A DNA stretch of 64,000 nt from Emiliania huxleyi CCMP1516 (GCF_000372725.1 NW_005195085.1:8311-72310), one strand, 5' to 3'; positions 21,435 to 32,667 are shown, counted from the stretch's first letter. Notes: generated by a model not told the origin, from the letters alone. Numbers and translations: made by a program.

Positions 21435-22190
21435 TTGAGTAGGGCTGTCGCCCTTGGCGACGAGCTTGTCGATCGTCGCGTCGTCCGCCTGAGGCCAGGC
21501 AGGGGCCGAGGAGGGTCCGAGGAGGGCCGAGGAGGGTCCGAGACAGGTCCGGGAAGGGTCCGGGAAGGGTCCTCAAGCCCACGGCCGCACCTTCCACGCG
21601 GCGATCATCAGGGCGGAGAAGCCGCGCTTGCTCTGCGCGTCCAGCTGCACGCCCTCCACCTCCAGCAGCTTGTCGACCAGACCCGGCTGCCTGCGAGCAG
21701 GCGGCCGGCGAGGGGTCGGGGAGCGGCGCCGCAGCCGCTTGTTTGGTTGCTCGAGGCGCGGCTCTGCCTACGGCGAGAGGAGAGCGGCTCGGGCCTCCCG
21801 CCCTCTCCCCGCCCCTGCGACGGCTTCCGGGCGCTACTTGCTCTTGACTGCGAGCATCAGGGGCGTGAAGCCGAACCGGTCCGGCCGGTTCACCTCGCCC
21901 GCCAAGTCTGCACCGGCCGCCGCGAGCGCAGCCTCGAGCTGCTCCGGTGTTGTGTCCCAGACGCGCACCTGTGGTGGAAGGGCGGGCAGAGCCCGAGTCG
22001 GAGGATCCCGCCGCCGCCGGTCCGGGCAAGCAAGGGGTGTGGTTGAGACGAATGAGGCCAATTGGCGCACCGCCGCGACGATCGGCGGGTCCTTTGGGGA
22101 GGCGGTGTCGCGGATGCTGTCTGCATTCCGCCACTCGGGCGTGTCGAGCGGCGCGCCGTTCTCGTCCGAGGGGTAGCTCTCTTTCCTCAT
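21435..22190 (-). CDS. ankyrin-repeat protein, at least three exons
   Basis: ATG at 22190 (MRKESYPSDENGAPLDTPEW), with helices SIRDTASPKDPPIVAAVRQL. Ankyrin units: TPEQLEAALAAAGADLAGEV / NRPDRFGFTPLMLAVKSK (to about 21835), GLVDKLLEVEGVQLDAQSKR / GFSALMIAAWKV (about 21690-21580) and ADDATIDKLVAKGD (about 21490-21450). The spacing fits 33-residue ankyrin repeats split by introns. The 3' end runs into the GA-rich tandem repeat and was not placed. Protein-protein interaction role inferred. Confidence 0.6.
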
Positions 22191-22231
22191 AGGAGAGGGA
22201 GAGCTGGCGTTATCCTGGGCGGGCTCGGCAG

Positions 22232-23045
22232 CGAGCCGTATTACCAGGTTGCAACACCTGTTCCGCACACTGCTGTGAACGCTGCTGGTTGCCGCCGGTT
22301 GAGCAGCACCCCGTCCCCATCCAGGTTGTTGGTTGCTGCCCCAGGTCCCGCACTATGTAGGTGCACGCTTCAGCAGCGTACACCTCGATCCTGTACCGTG
22401 TTTGTTTATGACCGTCCCCCCCAATGAACACACCAGTGAGACACAACTCTCTCTCTCTCTCCAGTGAGGGAGGGCAGGACGGCGGGCTGAGGCGCAGTAG
22501 GAGGAGTTGGAGCTGGAGCAGCAGCAGCAGGCGGGGCGGACGGCGCCCCGGTCGGAGCCGTCGAGCCGAAGTCTTCGCCGCACGAGACGTAGATGATCTC
22601 GTCACTCTCGATCAAGACAACATCTTCGTCTCCATCGTACTCGTCACCGCCCTCCGCAAAGATGCGCAAGGCCGGCGTAGATAAGTTGAGCCTCTTGGCG
22701 GCCAGCTCGAGCAACTCCCCCTTGGTGTCGGGTCGCGCGACCTTTTTGCCGACCTCCGAGCCCAGATAGCGCACCGTGATCCTCGTCGGCATCCGCGCGG
22801 GGGCGCCCTGCTGCCGGCCCTGGCGGCCGGCCACGTAGGTGCGACGTGCCCGCCGAAACATCGGTTCAAACGACGTTCACAGCGCCAATTCGGCCCCAGC
22901 TCTTCGGCTCGCTCCGCTCGCCGGTGAGTTGGTTGGTTGCTGGCAGCACCCCAGCACCGGGGGGTCCTGAGAGCTGTTGGTTGCCGCTCGATTCACAGCA
23001 CAGTGCGGAACAGGTGTTGCAACCTGGTAAAAAGACGGCTCGCCG
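22232..23045. repeat. inverted repeat pair flanking the ubiquitin-fold gene
   Basis: The left arm (about 22237-22276) reads TACCAGGTTGCAACACCTGT followed by TCCGCAC and CTGCTGTGAA. The right arm (about 22998-23033) is its reverse complement with few differences. GAGCCGT lies just outside both arms. The pair could be ends of a mobile unit or dispersed repeats in opposite orientation. Confidence 0.6.
22406..22861 (-). CDS. ubiquitin-fold (doublecortin/KCTD9-like) protein
   Basis: ATG at 22861 or, more likely by domain start, at 22792 (MPTRITVRYLGSEVGKK). The segment ELLELAAKRLNLSTPALRIF, AEGGDEYDGDEDVVLIESDE and IIYVSCGEDFG follows the pattern of the small ubiquitin-like fold in doublecortin and KCTD9-type proteins (helix, acidic loop, strand ending YVSxGEDF). 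An Ala/Pro-rich tail follows. The gene sits between two inverted 40-bp repeats near 22237 and 23010. The last 20 codons run into a dispersed repeat and may not be coding. Confidence 0.55.
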   Translation of the reverse strand: MFRRARRTYVAGRQGRQQGAPARMPTRITVRYLGSEVGKKVARPDTKGELLELAAKRLNLSTPALRIFAEGGDEYDGDEDVVLIESDEIIYVSCGEDFGSTAPTGAPSAPPAAAAPAPTPPTAPQPAVLPSLTGERERVVSHWCVHWGGRS

Positions 23046-23557
23046 GGGGGTGGAGGCGCCGCGAATTCTTCTTCTGTGTCCGATGTTGGTCCACCCATAC
23101 CGCGTTGGTGTCCAGTCCGAGCCTGACTGTTGTTCATCTTTCTACATACACACATATGTTGGTGCCAAAGACAATAAATAAATAAATAAAACGGACACAC
23201 CAAACAAGGGGTGGGAGAAGGACAGGGTCCCCACCTGCGCGAGCAGGATCTTGTAAGGACGATCAGGGACACAGGGGAACGGGAGCGGGGAGCGCATCGC
23301 GACACGGAGGGGGGCTGGGCAGGGTGAAGACAAACATTTCTCGGAGCGGACCTGCGGTGCGCCGAATTTTTTTCACCGCGCCGAGAACCGGAGAAGACAC
23401 AGCAGCAAGCCTCCCTTCGACGCGCCAATGGTGCGCGCCTCCCCTCGGCCTCTGGCTGTCCCTCGCCCCCTCTTTGGCGAGCGCCGCGAGAGCGGGTCGC
23501 AGCGCCGCGAGCCGCCCGCGCCCGCGAGCCCCGCAGCGCGCCACGCGCTTTGGCGCA

Positions 23558-23969
23558 TGACGTGGCGGCCGCAGCTCCGAACCGCTTGGCCGCACGCGCG
23601 CGCAGCGCGATTCCCACTCGCGCGCCTCCTCCTTCGCAGAACACAATTGTCTTTGGCTCCGCCACCTTTGCCGGCGCCGGCGCCGTCGCGCTGCTCGGCT
23701 CGTGCTTCTCAAAGACGCTTTCAAAGGACCGCGGCTTGACCAACCTGCTCATAATCACGGCCACCGTCTGCTGCTGGCTCATGTGGCTCATCACCTACAT
23801 GATGCAGCTACGTGCGCGCCGCCCGCTCCGCTCGCCCCACGTCCCTTCCCCTCTCCCCCCTCGCCTCACCTGCCCTCGCCGCCGGCCGGCGTGGCCTTTG
23901 AGCGGGTGCATCGCCCCCCCGCGCACCGCAGACCCGCTCGTCAAGCCGATCCCGATGAAGGAGGAGTAG
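23558..23969 (+). CDS. V-type proton ATPase V0 subunit e
   Basis: Core exon about 23640-23812 encodes NTIVFGSATFAGAGAVALLG, LSKDRGLTNLLIITATVCCW and LMWLITYMMQL: two hydrophobic helices with the CCWLMWLITY signature of the small V0 subunit e (ATP6V0E/Vma9). A GTGCGC donor at 23813 joins in phase to 23933-23969, HPLVKPIPMKEE and stop. A tentative first exon starts at ATG 23558 (MTWRPQLRT) with a GC donor before the AG at 23637-23638. This would give about 79 residues, the usual family size. The start is the weakest part. Confidence 0.65.
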
Positions 23970-24333
23970 GACCTGCCGCAGTGACGCCCTGTGCATCGGG
24001 GGGGAGAACGCGGCCCAGTACCCTCGCGGGCAACGCGAGAGAGGCGGTGCCGTTTTCGTGCAGAGTGGCAGTGGGCGGTCGCTCGCTCCGCCGCGCCGCC
24101 GTGTTCTCCGCCCAGAATACGTTGTTTTATTGTGAAATCACGCACCCGCACCCTGTCCCCGGATCACTGATACACACACACCAACGCGGCAATAACCGCA
24201 AACCGGCCCGCGCGGCGCCGGCGGCGGGGCGGCGCCGGCGCGCGGCGGCGCGGCGCCGGCGGGCGGCCGCCCGCGGGGGCGGGCACGTGCCCCCCCCCCC
24301 CCCCCTCCCCCCTTCGACGTCAGAGGCGGCGGC
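23970..24333. other. intergenic, GGCGCCGGCG-rich and C-homopolymer
   Basis: Contains nested GGCGCCGGCG palindromic repeats (about 24210-24275) and a C16 run (24291-24306). It separates two convergent genes. No gene or clear terminator motif. Confidence 0.5.
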
Positions 24334-24947
24334 TCACTCCGTCTCCGTCCGCCTCTCTGCCGCCACGACGGGTGCGCCCTCCCTGCACACCAGCCCGTCC
24401 ACGGGGAGCTCGCCGCTCGCCCAGTAGCGCGTGACCGCCTCGAGGCAGCCGGCGTAATCCTCGGTCACGTCGTCGACCCACCTGCCGTCCACGCGGCCGA
24501 GGAAGTCCACCCACCGGCGCCGGCCGTCCGTAATGTGTCCGACGCCTTGCGAGACGAGCAGCGCCGAGTCGGGGAAGGCCTTGCGCATTGCCGCCGTCCA
24601 CCCAAATGCCGTGCCTGGGTCGTAGAGGTTTCCAGACACGAGCGCCTTGGTGCGCGTGGTGCCGCCGCTGCGGATCGGGTCCGGGTTGGCGGGCCAGTCG
24701 AAGAGGGCGCCAAACCAGCCGAGGAAGGCGCCAGTGGCGGGCGTGCCATAGTCGTCGCGCGCGCGCCGGTAGACTCGCATCGCCGCGTGGAGCGAGAAGC
24801 GGCCGTAGTAGTCGACCCCCATGATCGAGCTCTGGTCGAGGAAGGAGTCCTGCTCGCCCACATTCATCCCGACGTGCGAGGCGCCGAGGCACACGCCGTA
24901 GAGGCGCCAGGTGATGACTCGCTTACTCGGGTCGCCTCTCTCCTCCG
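24334..24947 (-). CDS. TAP-like C-terminal domain of an alpha/beta-hydrolase (peptidase S33 type), 5' partial
   Basis: Read from 24947: RVITWRLYGVCLGASHVGMN, VDYYGRFSLHAAMRVYRRAR, FLGWFGALFDWPAN, ALVSGNLYDPGTAFGWTAAM, VSQGVGHITDG and CLEAVTRYWASGELPVDG. The ending matches the TAP C-terminal module of tripeptidyl-aminopeptidase-like hydrolases, including the catalytic Asp region (LYDP) and the His (GVGH). The N-terminal half with the nucleophile serine was not found upstream, where tandem repeats begin. Either distant exons were missed or this is a truncated copy. Confidence 0.6.
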
Positions 24948-25501
24948 CGCGGTGGGAGACACTTGACACTGCCACGGTGGCGATCGGCGACAGCGATGGC
25001 GACGAGTGGACAGCGGCGCTGGCGAGTGGGGTGGGCGGAGAGCTTCGCATCGTGACGCTGGAGTGGCGCCGCCTGCCGGCCGCTGCTGCTGATGCTACTG
25101 CTGGCACCAGCGGATGGCTCGAGCTGCGCCTTGCGATGGGGGGGACGGTCCGCCCTGCCCGCCTTTTCCTCACGTGCGTCTTTGCTGGCAAAGCTGGCGG
25201 TGAGGCAGAGCTCGAGCAGCCTGCGCGGGTGCAGTCTTGCGTCGAGGTTCGCCTTCAAGCCGGCGGGCCAGTCGCCTCGAGGAGCTCCCTCCACGCGCCG
25301 GCAGAGCTCGGCGTTGCATCTAGTCCGTGCTGCACCGGGACTCGGGCAGGAGCCCTTTATGCCGCGAGGGGCTCGGGGTACACCACGCGCCACGCCTCCG
25401 TCCTCCGTGCACCGTGCTCCGACCGTCGCCTCGAGAGTGTGATGTGTGTAACATGTAAAAGCGCCGTTCACTTCTCTACAGTCTACTAGTACGCAATAAC
25501 A

Positions 25502-26702
25502 AACGTAGATCGCCGCTAAAAAAAACTCTGACATTTTACGAACTCCTTGGCGACGTGCGCGTCGCGTCGCCAAGGCTCTGCGACCTCGGTCGTACATCAG
25601 CGACCTCGGTCGTACAATCGGCCGGCTGCGCGGGTTTTCGGCGAGTTTCCCGCGCACCGGCCACGAACTCGACTCGCACAGCAAAAAAATCCGGTGCTCG
25701 CGCGCCACTCCCACGCTTGACCACACACTCGCTGCACTGCTCAAAGCCAACCCTACCTCACTGGCCGCCTCCAACACTGTCCCGCGCGTCTCGCGCCCCA
25801 ACTGACAACTCATCATTGTCCCCAACTCGACTCGCACAGCAAAAAAATCCGGTGCTCGCGCGCCGCTCCCACGCTTGACCACACACTCGCTGCACTGCTC
25901 AAAGCCAACCCTACCTCACTGGCCGCCTCCAACACTGTCCCGCGCGTCTCGCGCCCCAACTGACAACTCATCACTGTCCCTCGGACACCACTCTCCAGCC
26001 GCGCTACCTTCCCCCACCTACCGCTCTCGCACGACATCTCGACAATCCTCATATCTCCAGGCCCAAGACTCCTAACCACTGCCCCTGCTCGCCCAGGACC
26101 ACGAAGCGCCGCCCGCGCGCCCATTGACCCCCCAATCAGCCCTCTTGCTGTCCCTCAATCGCCACCCGCCAGATGTACTTCCCTCGCCCACCCAATACTC
26201 TCACCCTCCTGACCCGGACAGTCCAGGTACAGGAAAAGCGGGGAGCGGGGCCCGATCCAAGGAGCACCCCGTCGGCCCGGGAGGGCTGTGAATTTCGGCG
26301 CGAGCGGAAGGCTGCCTGCAGACGCTCAGCCCCCGGCTGAGCTGCCGAATCCTCCCGGCTAATCCCCTGACCTGCCGCCTGAAACGGGACGACATTACAC
26401 CACCTCACACACACTCCCCCCTCAGGGCTAAGCAGTGCGCAAGTCCACCCGAACTCTAGGCGAGGCATCGACCGCTCCTTTGGAATAGTGCCGTCAGTGG
26501 CTGCACTAGACGCCCATTAGATGGCGCGCGGCGCGGGCGGATGACTAGGGGAGAGAATGCGGAGAGACTAGCTCGCAGGTAGATGTGCTCAGCCAAGGGT
26601 AAGGGATGAGGGGAATGTGTCAGTGTGAGGGGTGCACCAACCGCAGAGCGTCGTGTTTTGCCTTTGAAAACTGAACAGTTTTTTTTTAACGTAGATCGCC
26701 GC
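25502..26702. mobile_element. 1.2-kb insertion flanked by 15-bp direct repeats
   Basis: AACGTAGATCGCCGC occurs at 25502-25516 and again at 26688-26702. Immediately inside are T-A8-CTCTG on the left and CTGAACAG-T9 on the right, so the inner ends are short inverted A/T tracts. The interior includes a 158-bp tandem duplication and no convincing gene. A target-site duplication is the simplest reading; the class is unknown. Confidence 0.5.
25666..25980. repeat. 158-bp tandem direct repeat
   Basis: The unit beginning AACTCGACTCGCACAGC at 25666 recurs at 25824 with very few changes. It includes an A7 tract and TCACTGGCCGCCTCCAACAC. Both copies lie within the 25.5-26.7 kb insertion. Confidence 0.9.
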
Positions 26703-26780
26703 ACCGCGGTGTATTCACTTGAAACGGCGTGTGTACTCTGCACGAGGAAAAGTGGGACAGCGAGAGAGTCGTTGTTTGGG

Positions 26781-27480
26781 TCATGCGAAGCATTTGGTGG
26801 ACAACCCGGCGGTAGCCGCCCTCACCGCCGCCTCACTCCTTCTCCGCCCGCGGCTCGGCACCGTCGGTGCGTGCGTCGCCGCGCACTGGTGTGTCGGAGG
26901 AGGCAGCTGCCGGCCGCGGGGAGGGGAGGCAGCTCCGCGCAGAGGCACGCCGCGGTTCCGCACGTGGACGCACGTGGCGGCGCCAAAGGCGCAGCGGCGG
27001 CACAGCCCTGGCGGTTGGGTGGGCAGCCACCTGCGGGACACGTCCCGGACAAGTCACGGACATGCTACATGCCCTGGGCACCGCCGGGGCGGGTGAGGGG
27101 CAGCCACCGCTCCGCCGTCGGCTGCTGCTCCATCCAGAGCTGCCTCTCCAGAGCCACACCAGCGACGGTGATGACGCGGAAGGCCCAGGCGCCTAATTAA
27201 TAGCTAATTAATAGGGAATTAGACTATTAATTAGGCGACAGTGATGACGCGGAAGGAAGGGCCAGGCGCCGCTCGCGCTCGGCCACTCCGCCGCCTTGCA
27301 ACCAATAGATGACCACTCAAGACTTCATTCTCAAGACTCGAGGACTCGGCCACTCTGTCGCCGGCGGCGCGCACTCGCCCCTCGCCCGCACGCGCAGCAC
27401 GACCAGGCTGCACGGCAGCCTTCCCCTCCGCGTCTCCGCCGCCGCCTCGAGCGCCCTCGCGGCGCAATCGTGGACGAGGA
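26781..27480 (-). CDS. hypothetical multi-exon protein with three duplication-flanked introns
   Basis: Reconstructed by joining duplicated borders on the minus strand. Segments are CAARALEAAAETRRGRLPCS / LVVLRVRARGECAPPATEWP (about 27478-27365), GAWAFRVITVAGVALERQLW / MEQQPTAERWLPTQPPG (about 27200-27100) and CRRCAFGAATCVHVRNRGVP (about 27015-26955), with stop at 26781 if the frame continues. Every intron repeats the first bases of the next exon: GAGTGGCCGAG, CCTTCCGCGTCATCAC and GGTGGCTGCCC. One intron is filled with AT-rich CTAATTAATAG-like units. No family recognised. Confidence 0.45.
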
Positions 27481-27634
27481 AGCCCCTCCTATGCCAGTGG
27501 CGGGATGACGGCGCATCAGCTGTGAGACCTTTCGCGGGCGGGGGTGGCGCCTCTCTGTCTCTCCGTCTAGCGCCCTCCTCGGCGCCCCTCTCGCGCCCGC
27601 CCGCCCCCGGTCCGTCTCTCGCTCCGCCACCTGA

Positions 27635-28121
27635 TCAAAGCAATGGAGTCAGACCCACTGGACGAGAGGTGGCCCTCGGCCTGCCCGCTCGCTCCGCCAC
27701 CATCCGCTTGCCGACGACGAACTGCAGCGCCGCGCCGCGCCGCAGGCAGTAGTACCTGCAAGGACAGGCCGAGGACGTGCCGAGGACAGGTCCAGGACAG
27801 GTCCGGCTGACCCGGGCGCCACGCGTCGCACCGCCCCCCCTCCGCAGCCACCGCCTTGTACCACCACTCGCGTCGCGCAAAGAGCGACGCCGCCCGCTCC
27901 TTCTCCACCGCGGCGTGCACCTGTAGCCGAGATCTAGCCGAGATATCGCCGAGATACAGCCGAGATAGAGCTGCGTGTCCACGGCGGCGTGCACCCGTTC
28001 CGCCGCCGCCAGCACCTCGTCGCCGAGGCTCGAGCACCGCCCGCCGGCGGAGGAGGCGGACGGGAGGGCTGCCAAGGCGCGGGGCGGCGGAGGCGGAGGC
28101 GCCGGCAGGGCGGGAGGCGGC

Positions 28122-28184
<63 letters not shown>

Positions 28185-28564
28185 CGCGGCGGCGGCGGCG
28201 GCCGCGGCGGCGGCGGCGGCGACGTCGGAGGAGCGGACGGGGGCGGGGAGTGGGGCACCAAGCTGGCCGCGATCTGCTGGCGCCTCCGCTCGTGCCTTCG
28301 GCGGCAGTTGCTGAGAGCGTCCGGGGAAGTTGCCGAGTCTGGCTCCTCGGAGTCGGAGGAAGAGGCGGTGGAGGCGGTGTCGAAGGTGGAGTGCAGTGGT
28401 GCGGCAGCCGAGTGAGGATGGAGGTGGTGGCGGAGAGGCGTGACGGTGCCTCGCCGTGCACAGTGCAGAGAGGAGAGGACGCTCTCGTAGCACTCGTGCC
28501 GTCGCCGGTCGCTCTCCGCTGCCGCTTCGTCCAGAGACTGCAGCAGCTCGCGGACTCCTTGCAT
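27635..28564 (-). CDS. hypothetical proline-rich protein, two or more introns
   Basis: ATG at 28564: MQGVRELLQSLDEAAAESDR, then a Ser/Asp-rich region (TASTASSSDSEEPDSATSPD), a polyproline stretch from a CCG microsatellite (28110-28235), then LGDEVLAAAERVHAAVEKER, ASLFARREWWYKAVAAEGGR and YYCLRRGAALQFVVGKRMVA, with stop at 27635. The VHAAV codons are duplicated (27905-27921 and 27979-27995) around a TCTCGGC minisatellite, giving an offset of 74 and GT-AG borders. The C-terminal aromatic-rich segment is the most protein-like part. Function unknown. Confidence 0.5.
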
Positions 28565-28703
28565 GGCAGGCCGATATTCTCCCTAGGGCGAGGACGGGTG
28601 GACGACAGCCAGCTCTACCGGCAGCTCTACCGGCCAGGGCTCTTCCATGGCAAGAGAAGCGTAAAAAAGAAATACAACGTTGGGGTACCACAAAAAAAAT
28701 TCC

Positions 28704-30174
28704 ATGCGGCTGCGAGCCGCCTCGGCTCCGGACGACGCTATGCTGCGTCTCCTGCTCGCGCTCTGCACCGCGGACGCGCTCCTTCTGCTCCCGCCGCGTC
28801 GCCTCGCCTCGCGCCGCGCCGGCCTCGCGTCGATGACGCTTGAGATCTCACCGCCGGACGGCTTCGTGTGGGGAGTGAACCTCGACGAGGGCTCACCACC
28901 GCCGCCGTCGCCGCCACCGTCCGCGGCGCTGCTGTTCGACTGCGACGGCGTCCTCGTCGAGACCGAGGAGCTGCACCGCGTCGCATACAACATGGCCTTT
29001 GAGGAGTTTGGCCTGCAGATCGCCGGCGCGCCTGTGGTCTGGTCCAAAGAGTACTACAGCTTCCTCGCCAACACGGTGGGCGGCGGCAAGCCCAAGATGC
29101 GATGTGCGTCCCGCCGCGCGCCCGGACGGCGGAGAAGCCTCCACCTTCCTGGCGCCTCACCCTCGCTCTCCTCCTGCGCAGACCACTTCACCGGCCTCGG
29201 TGCGCCGGAGGGCGCGAGGACGCACCAGGACACGGCCAAGGTGAGGGATGAATGGTCATTGTGAGTCTTGATCACCGGGACACACGTTACGACGACTCAG
29301 TCGTGACGAGTGTTCGACACCGCCTGTCTGTGCCTCGGAGGGTGTGGCCGGCTCCTCGGCAATCTCGGGTAACCTCGGGTAATCTCGTGTAATCTCGTGT
29401 AATCTCGTGTGCCTCGGAGGTGTGGCCGGCTCCGACGGCGCGAGGCGGCGCCGTGCCTGCGGACGAGGCCGCCGGAATGGCGCTCGTCGATGAGCTGCAA
29501 GACTTCAAGACGGAGTGCTACAAGCAGCTGGTGACAAAGGCGGTCCCGCAGCGCCGGCGAGCCTCACGGCTCAGCCTCCTTCTTCAGCCACCTCCCATTC
29601 TTCTAGGCCGGCCCGCGGCCCGGCGTGCTCGCGCTGATGGACAGCGCGATCGCCGCGCCAGGCATTGCCGTCGGCATCTGCTCTGCCTCCACTCGCGGCG
29701 GCTTCGAGAAGGTTGCTCGAATCCCGCCTCGACCGCATCCCGGCCGCAACTCGGGCGCATCTCGGGCGCATCTCGGGCGGCGTCTCTGTGAGATGTCGGC
29801 TTTGCTAGGTTGTGGATGCGGTGGTCGGCCAGGAGCGGCTCGCCAGGCTGGACGTGGTCATCGCCGGCGACGACGTCAGCCGCAAGAAGCCGCACCCGGA
29901 GATCTACAACGTGGCCGCCCAACGGCTCGGCCTCTCCAGCGCCGATTGCGTCGTTGTTGAGGACTCGATCGTTGGCCTCCGCGCCGCCAAGGCCGCCAAC
30001 ATGCGTTGCGTCATCACCTACACGCCGGAGACGCAGGCCGAGGACTTTTACGCTGAGGGCGCCGACGCGAAGCTACTCGACTTTAGCAGCGGCGTCGAGG
30101 TGGGCGCGCTCTTCTCACCGGAGGGCGCAGTGCTCCCCGAGCTGCTCCCTGGCGTGCGCGACCCGAGGCCATAA
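28704..30174 (+). CDS. HAD-superfamily phosphatase, CbbY-like, probably plastid-targeted
   Basis: Exons: 28704-29103, 29182-29240, about 29420-29542, 29608-29711 and 29809-30174. The N-terminus MLRLLLALCTADALLLLPPR then RRLASRRAG suits a signal plus transit peptide. HAD motif I is ALLFDCDGVLVETEE; motif II region PGVLALMDSAIAAPGIAVGI with the C-S-A-S loop; motif III KKPHPEIYNVAAQRLG; motif IV CVVVEDSIVGLRAAKAANM. The length and order match plant CbbY-type xulu-1,5-bisphosphate phosphatases; the substrate is inferred. Three of the four introns are GT-AG with in-phase joins (R-Y-H-F, K-A-A-G, E-K-V-V). The intron before the 29.42-kb exon carries a CTCGGGTAAT minisatellite flanked by duplicated GTGCCTCGGAGG. 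Confidence 0.85.
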
Positions 30175-30359
30175 TGTGTAGCCATCTGCGACTCCCCTTT
30201 CTCTTATCTCTATTTCAATACACGTCGAACACGTACTGTGACGACGGAGTCAGACTGACCCCGAAGATCGTATCACGTATGCACTTTTTGATTCTTGATT
30301 GCGATTGGCGGCGGGCTCCTGCCTCCACCTGTGTCCCCTGGCGTGCCCGTCTCCCGGGC

Positions 30360-30530
30360 GTGGAGAGGCGAGCGAGCGAGCGAGGGTCGCCCCCCCCCCT
30401 TGGCCTTGGCTCGCCACATTTTTTTGCGACGGGGATATTGCAACGGTGGCATTTAAGGCGACTGATACACCGTCGCATTTTTGTGTGTGTGGAGACGCGT
30501 TTAGCTTCTAGAGTCCTTACCCTTACCCTG
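30360..30530 (+). repeat. diverged relative of the TTACC-tailed dispersed repeat
   Basis: Contains GGAGAGGCGAG, GGGTCGCC, a C9 tract, CTTGGCTCGCCAC, then GTGTGTGTGGAGACGCG and TTACCCTTACCC. It keeps the same order of blocks as 15350-15445 but has an inner insertion of about 90 bp. Confidence 0.5.
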
Positions 30531-30835
30531 GCGAGTGGCGTGGTACACTCCAAGCCTGCTGTGTGGGAACAGCTGAGAACGCTGCTCGCCAAGGCTCGCC
30601 CCAGCATCTCGGGTTGACTCGGCCAGGACAAAAACCCCGAGAGGCGTGTGGGAGTACCTCGCCAGCCCACCAGCCCCCTTACCTAAATCCTAATACGAAC
30701 CTTACGTTACAGTTGTACGGCATGTTTGTCGCAATCATCGAGCTGACACGACAACGCCACAGCTCCACCTTCAAAATACGGGCGAGTAGTTTCGACCGTC
30801 CTCATCAAACCCCGCCATGGGATTGCGGCCCGCTA

Positions 30836-32667
30836 TCACGCCACATCACCCTCGCGCCCCGCGCCCTCCGCCGCCGCGGCGAGCATCCCCTCGAACCGAA
30901 GGCTTCCCTCGGCGATCCCGACAGAGCAACGCGCGAGCTCGCGCACGCGCTGGTCGCCGCTCAGCTCCGCCTCGCGCATCGCGTGCTCAAACGCCTCCCG
31001 CGCCTATACACCCGCACGAAAGGACGCATCGATGGAATAACCCCCTGGCAACGGAGCGCAGGATCGGACGGCGCGCGCCTCGGCCCACTCCCTCGCCTCC
31101 TGTGCGATAAGGCCAAGCTGCAGATACGCGTCTGCCTGCAGCAAGGGCGCGACAGGATGCGTCGTGGCCACGTCACGGGAAGAGACGCTGAGCCGAGGCA
31201 GCCGGCATCAGGCTGCCACCGCCCCTTCCCTCTCCTTGCTACGTCCATCCAACTGCCTCTGCCACTCCCTCCTCTCCCTCTACCTCTCCTATCTCTCGTC
31301 GCATCAATGTACGAAGCCGCCTTGCCAGCGGCATCCCCCAACGTGCGCGAGAGGAGGAGCCGCCGCTCCGTGCACGCCTTGGCCGTCGGTGCGTCGTCGC
31401 TCGCCTTGACGGTGCCGAGGTGCGCGCACGCGAGCGACTCACCTACTCACATTTTGAGGCGTGAAAGGATCGCAGCTGCTGCCCAGTACCAAAGCTTTAG
31501 AGGCTCGCCTGCGAGGCTCGACATCTGCACCGCGCAGCGCAGGGCCGCCTCGTGTTCCTCAGCGGCCGCTGCCGCATCACCAAGGGCTTGATGTGCGATG
31601 CCTATTTACGGCAGGTTTCTGAGGCGCGGTTCACAACAGTCGCCGATGGGTCAGGCCTTTTGCCGATGTTGCTGTGCGCAATGAAACGCCCTGGCGCGTC
31701 CGCCACCTGTTCGTACCCCACTGACTGGGACACGAGAGAAGGGTAGGCAGAGACTTGCACTAACTCAGAGAAGGGGTTGTGACAGTTGCATTGCTGCCGG
31801 AGGGTGCACCAGCGCCTGCGCGTGCTGCTCATGATACGACAGCGCCTCGCGCAACAGCGACTCGTCCTCTTCCGTAAGCTGCGTCGCGGTGCCCTCTAGC
31901 TCTCCTGCATCGTGCGATGCCGCCGATAGACCCGCAACCGCCCGTGTCTGCAGGCTGACTCCGATCGCGTTGCAAGCCAGCGCCTCGGAGGTCGCATCGT
32001 TGCTTTCTAGGGCAATGCGGAGGCATTCTCTGTAGCAAGCGAGCGCGTCGTCGTGCGCGCCCATGTTTTCGTAGAGGACACCGCGGTTGTACGCGTGCAC
32101 GCCCGCGTTGGAAGCCCGACCCGCTCTCCGGCACGCGGCCTGTGAAGAAGGGAGGGCAGAGTGGTTGGCTCATGGGCACCTTGAAGCCTCACATGGCCTC
32201 GCGTTCGTGATTGGGGTGCGTAGCCAGGGGCATACAGCGGGTTGCAGTGTATCTCACGCCCTCCGCAGTTGAGGCCAAGGGCAAGCGTCTCCAGCAGCTA
32301 CTCGAGCCGCCTCCAGCATACCGTGATCCCTCACCCTCTCCGCCTTGTGAGGCGAGGTCGGCGCACCAACCAAAGGACGCCGCGCGAGACGAGACATCGC
32401 CTCACGCGCTGCGACGTTGGTGTTGGTCGACTCCAGCGGCTGCACGTGGCAAGGCGTGTTCCACTCCGCTGGTGGCTCCACCCTGAGAGGCTGCATCGCC
32501 CGTGGCATTGCAGCAGGCGAGGCGGCCGCGGCGATGGGTGAAGGAACGGCGGAGGGATCGACTTCCAGCCACGATTGATGGCCCCAGCCGCCCTTGCTAC
32601 TCCCACCCAAGGACCGCGAGAAGCCGCCCAGTCCCTTGCGCGCCGGCGACCGTCGCGGGGATGACAT
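30836..32667 (-). CDS. tetratricopeptide-repeat protein
   Basis: ATG at 32667 (MSSPRRSPARKGLGGFSRSL). After a low-complexity exon and an intron ending at an AG near 32130, TPR units follow: NAGVHAYNRGVLYENMGAHD / DALACYRECLRIALESND, SEALACNAIGVSLQ, APGRFIAHSNIG, IGIAHQALGDAAAAEEHEAA, SLACAHLGTVKASDDAPTAK, LQADAYLQLGLIAQEAREWA and AREAFEHAMREAELSGDQRV, with stop at 30836. The helix-pair pattern with G at position 8 and A at 20 repeats clearly. Several intron borders are unresolved. A scaffold role is inferred; the ligand is unknown. Confidence 0.65.
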
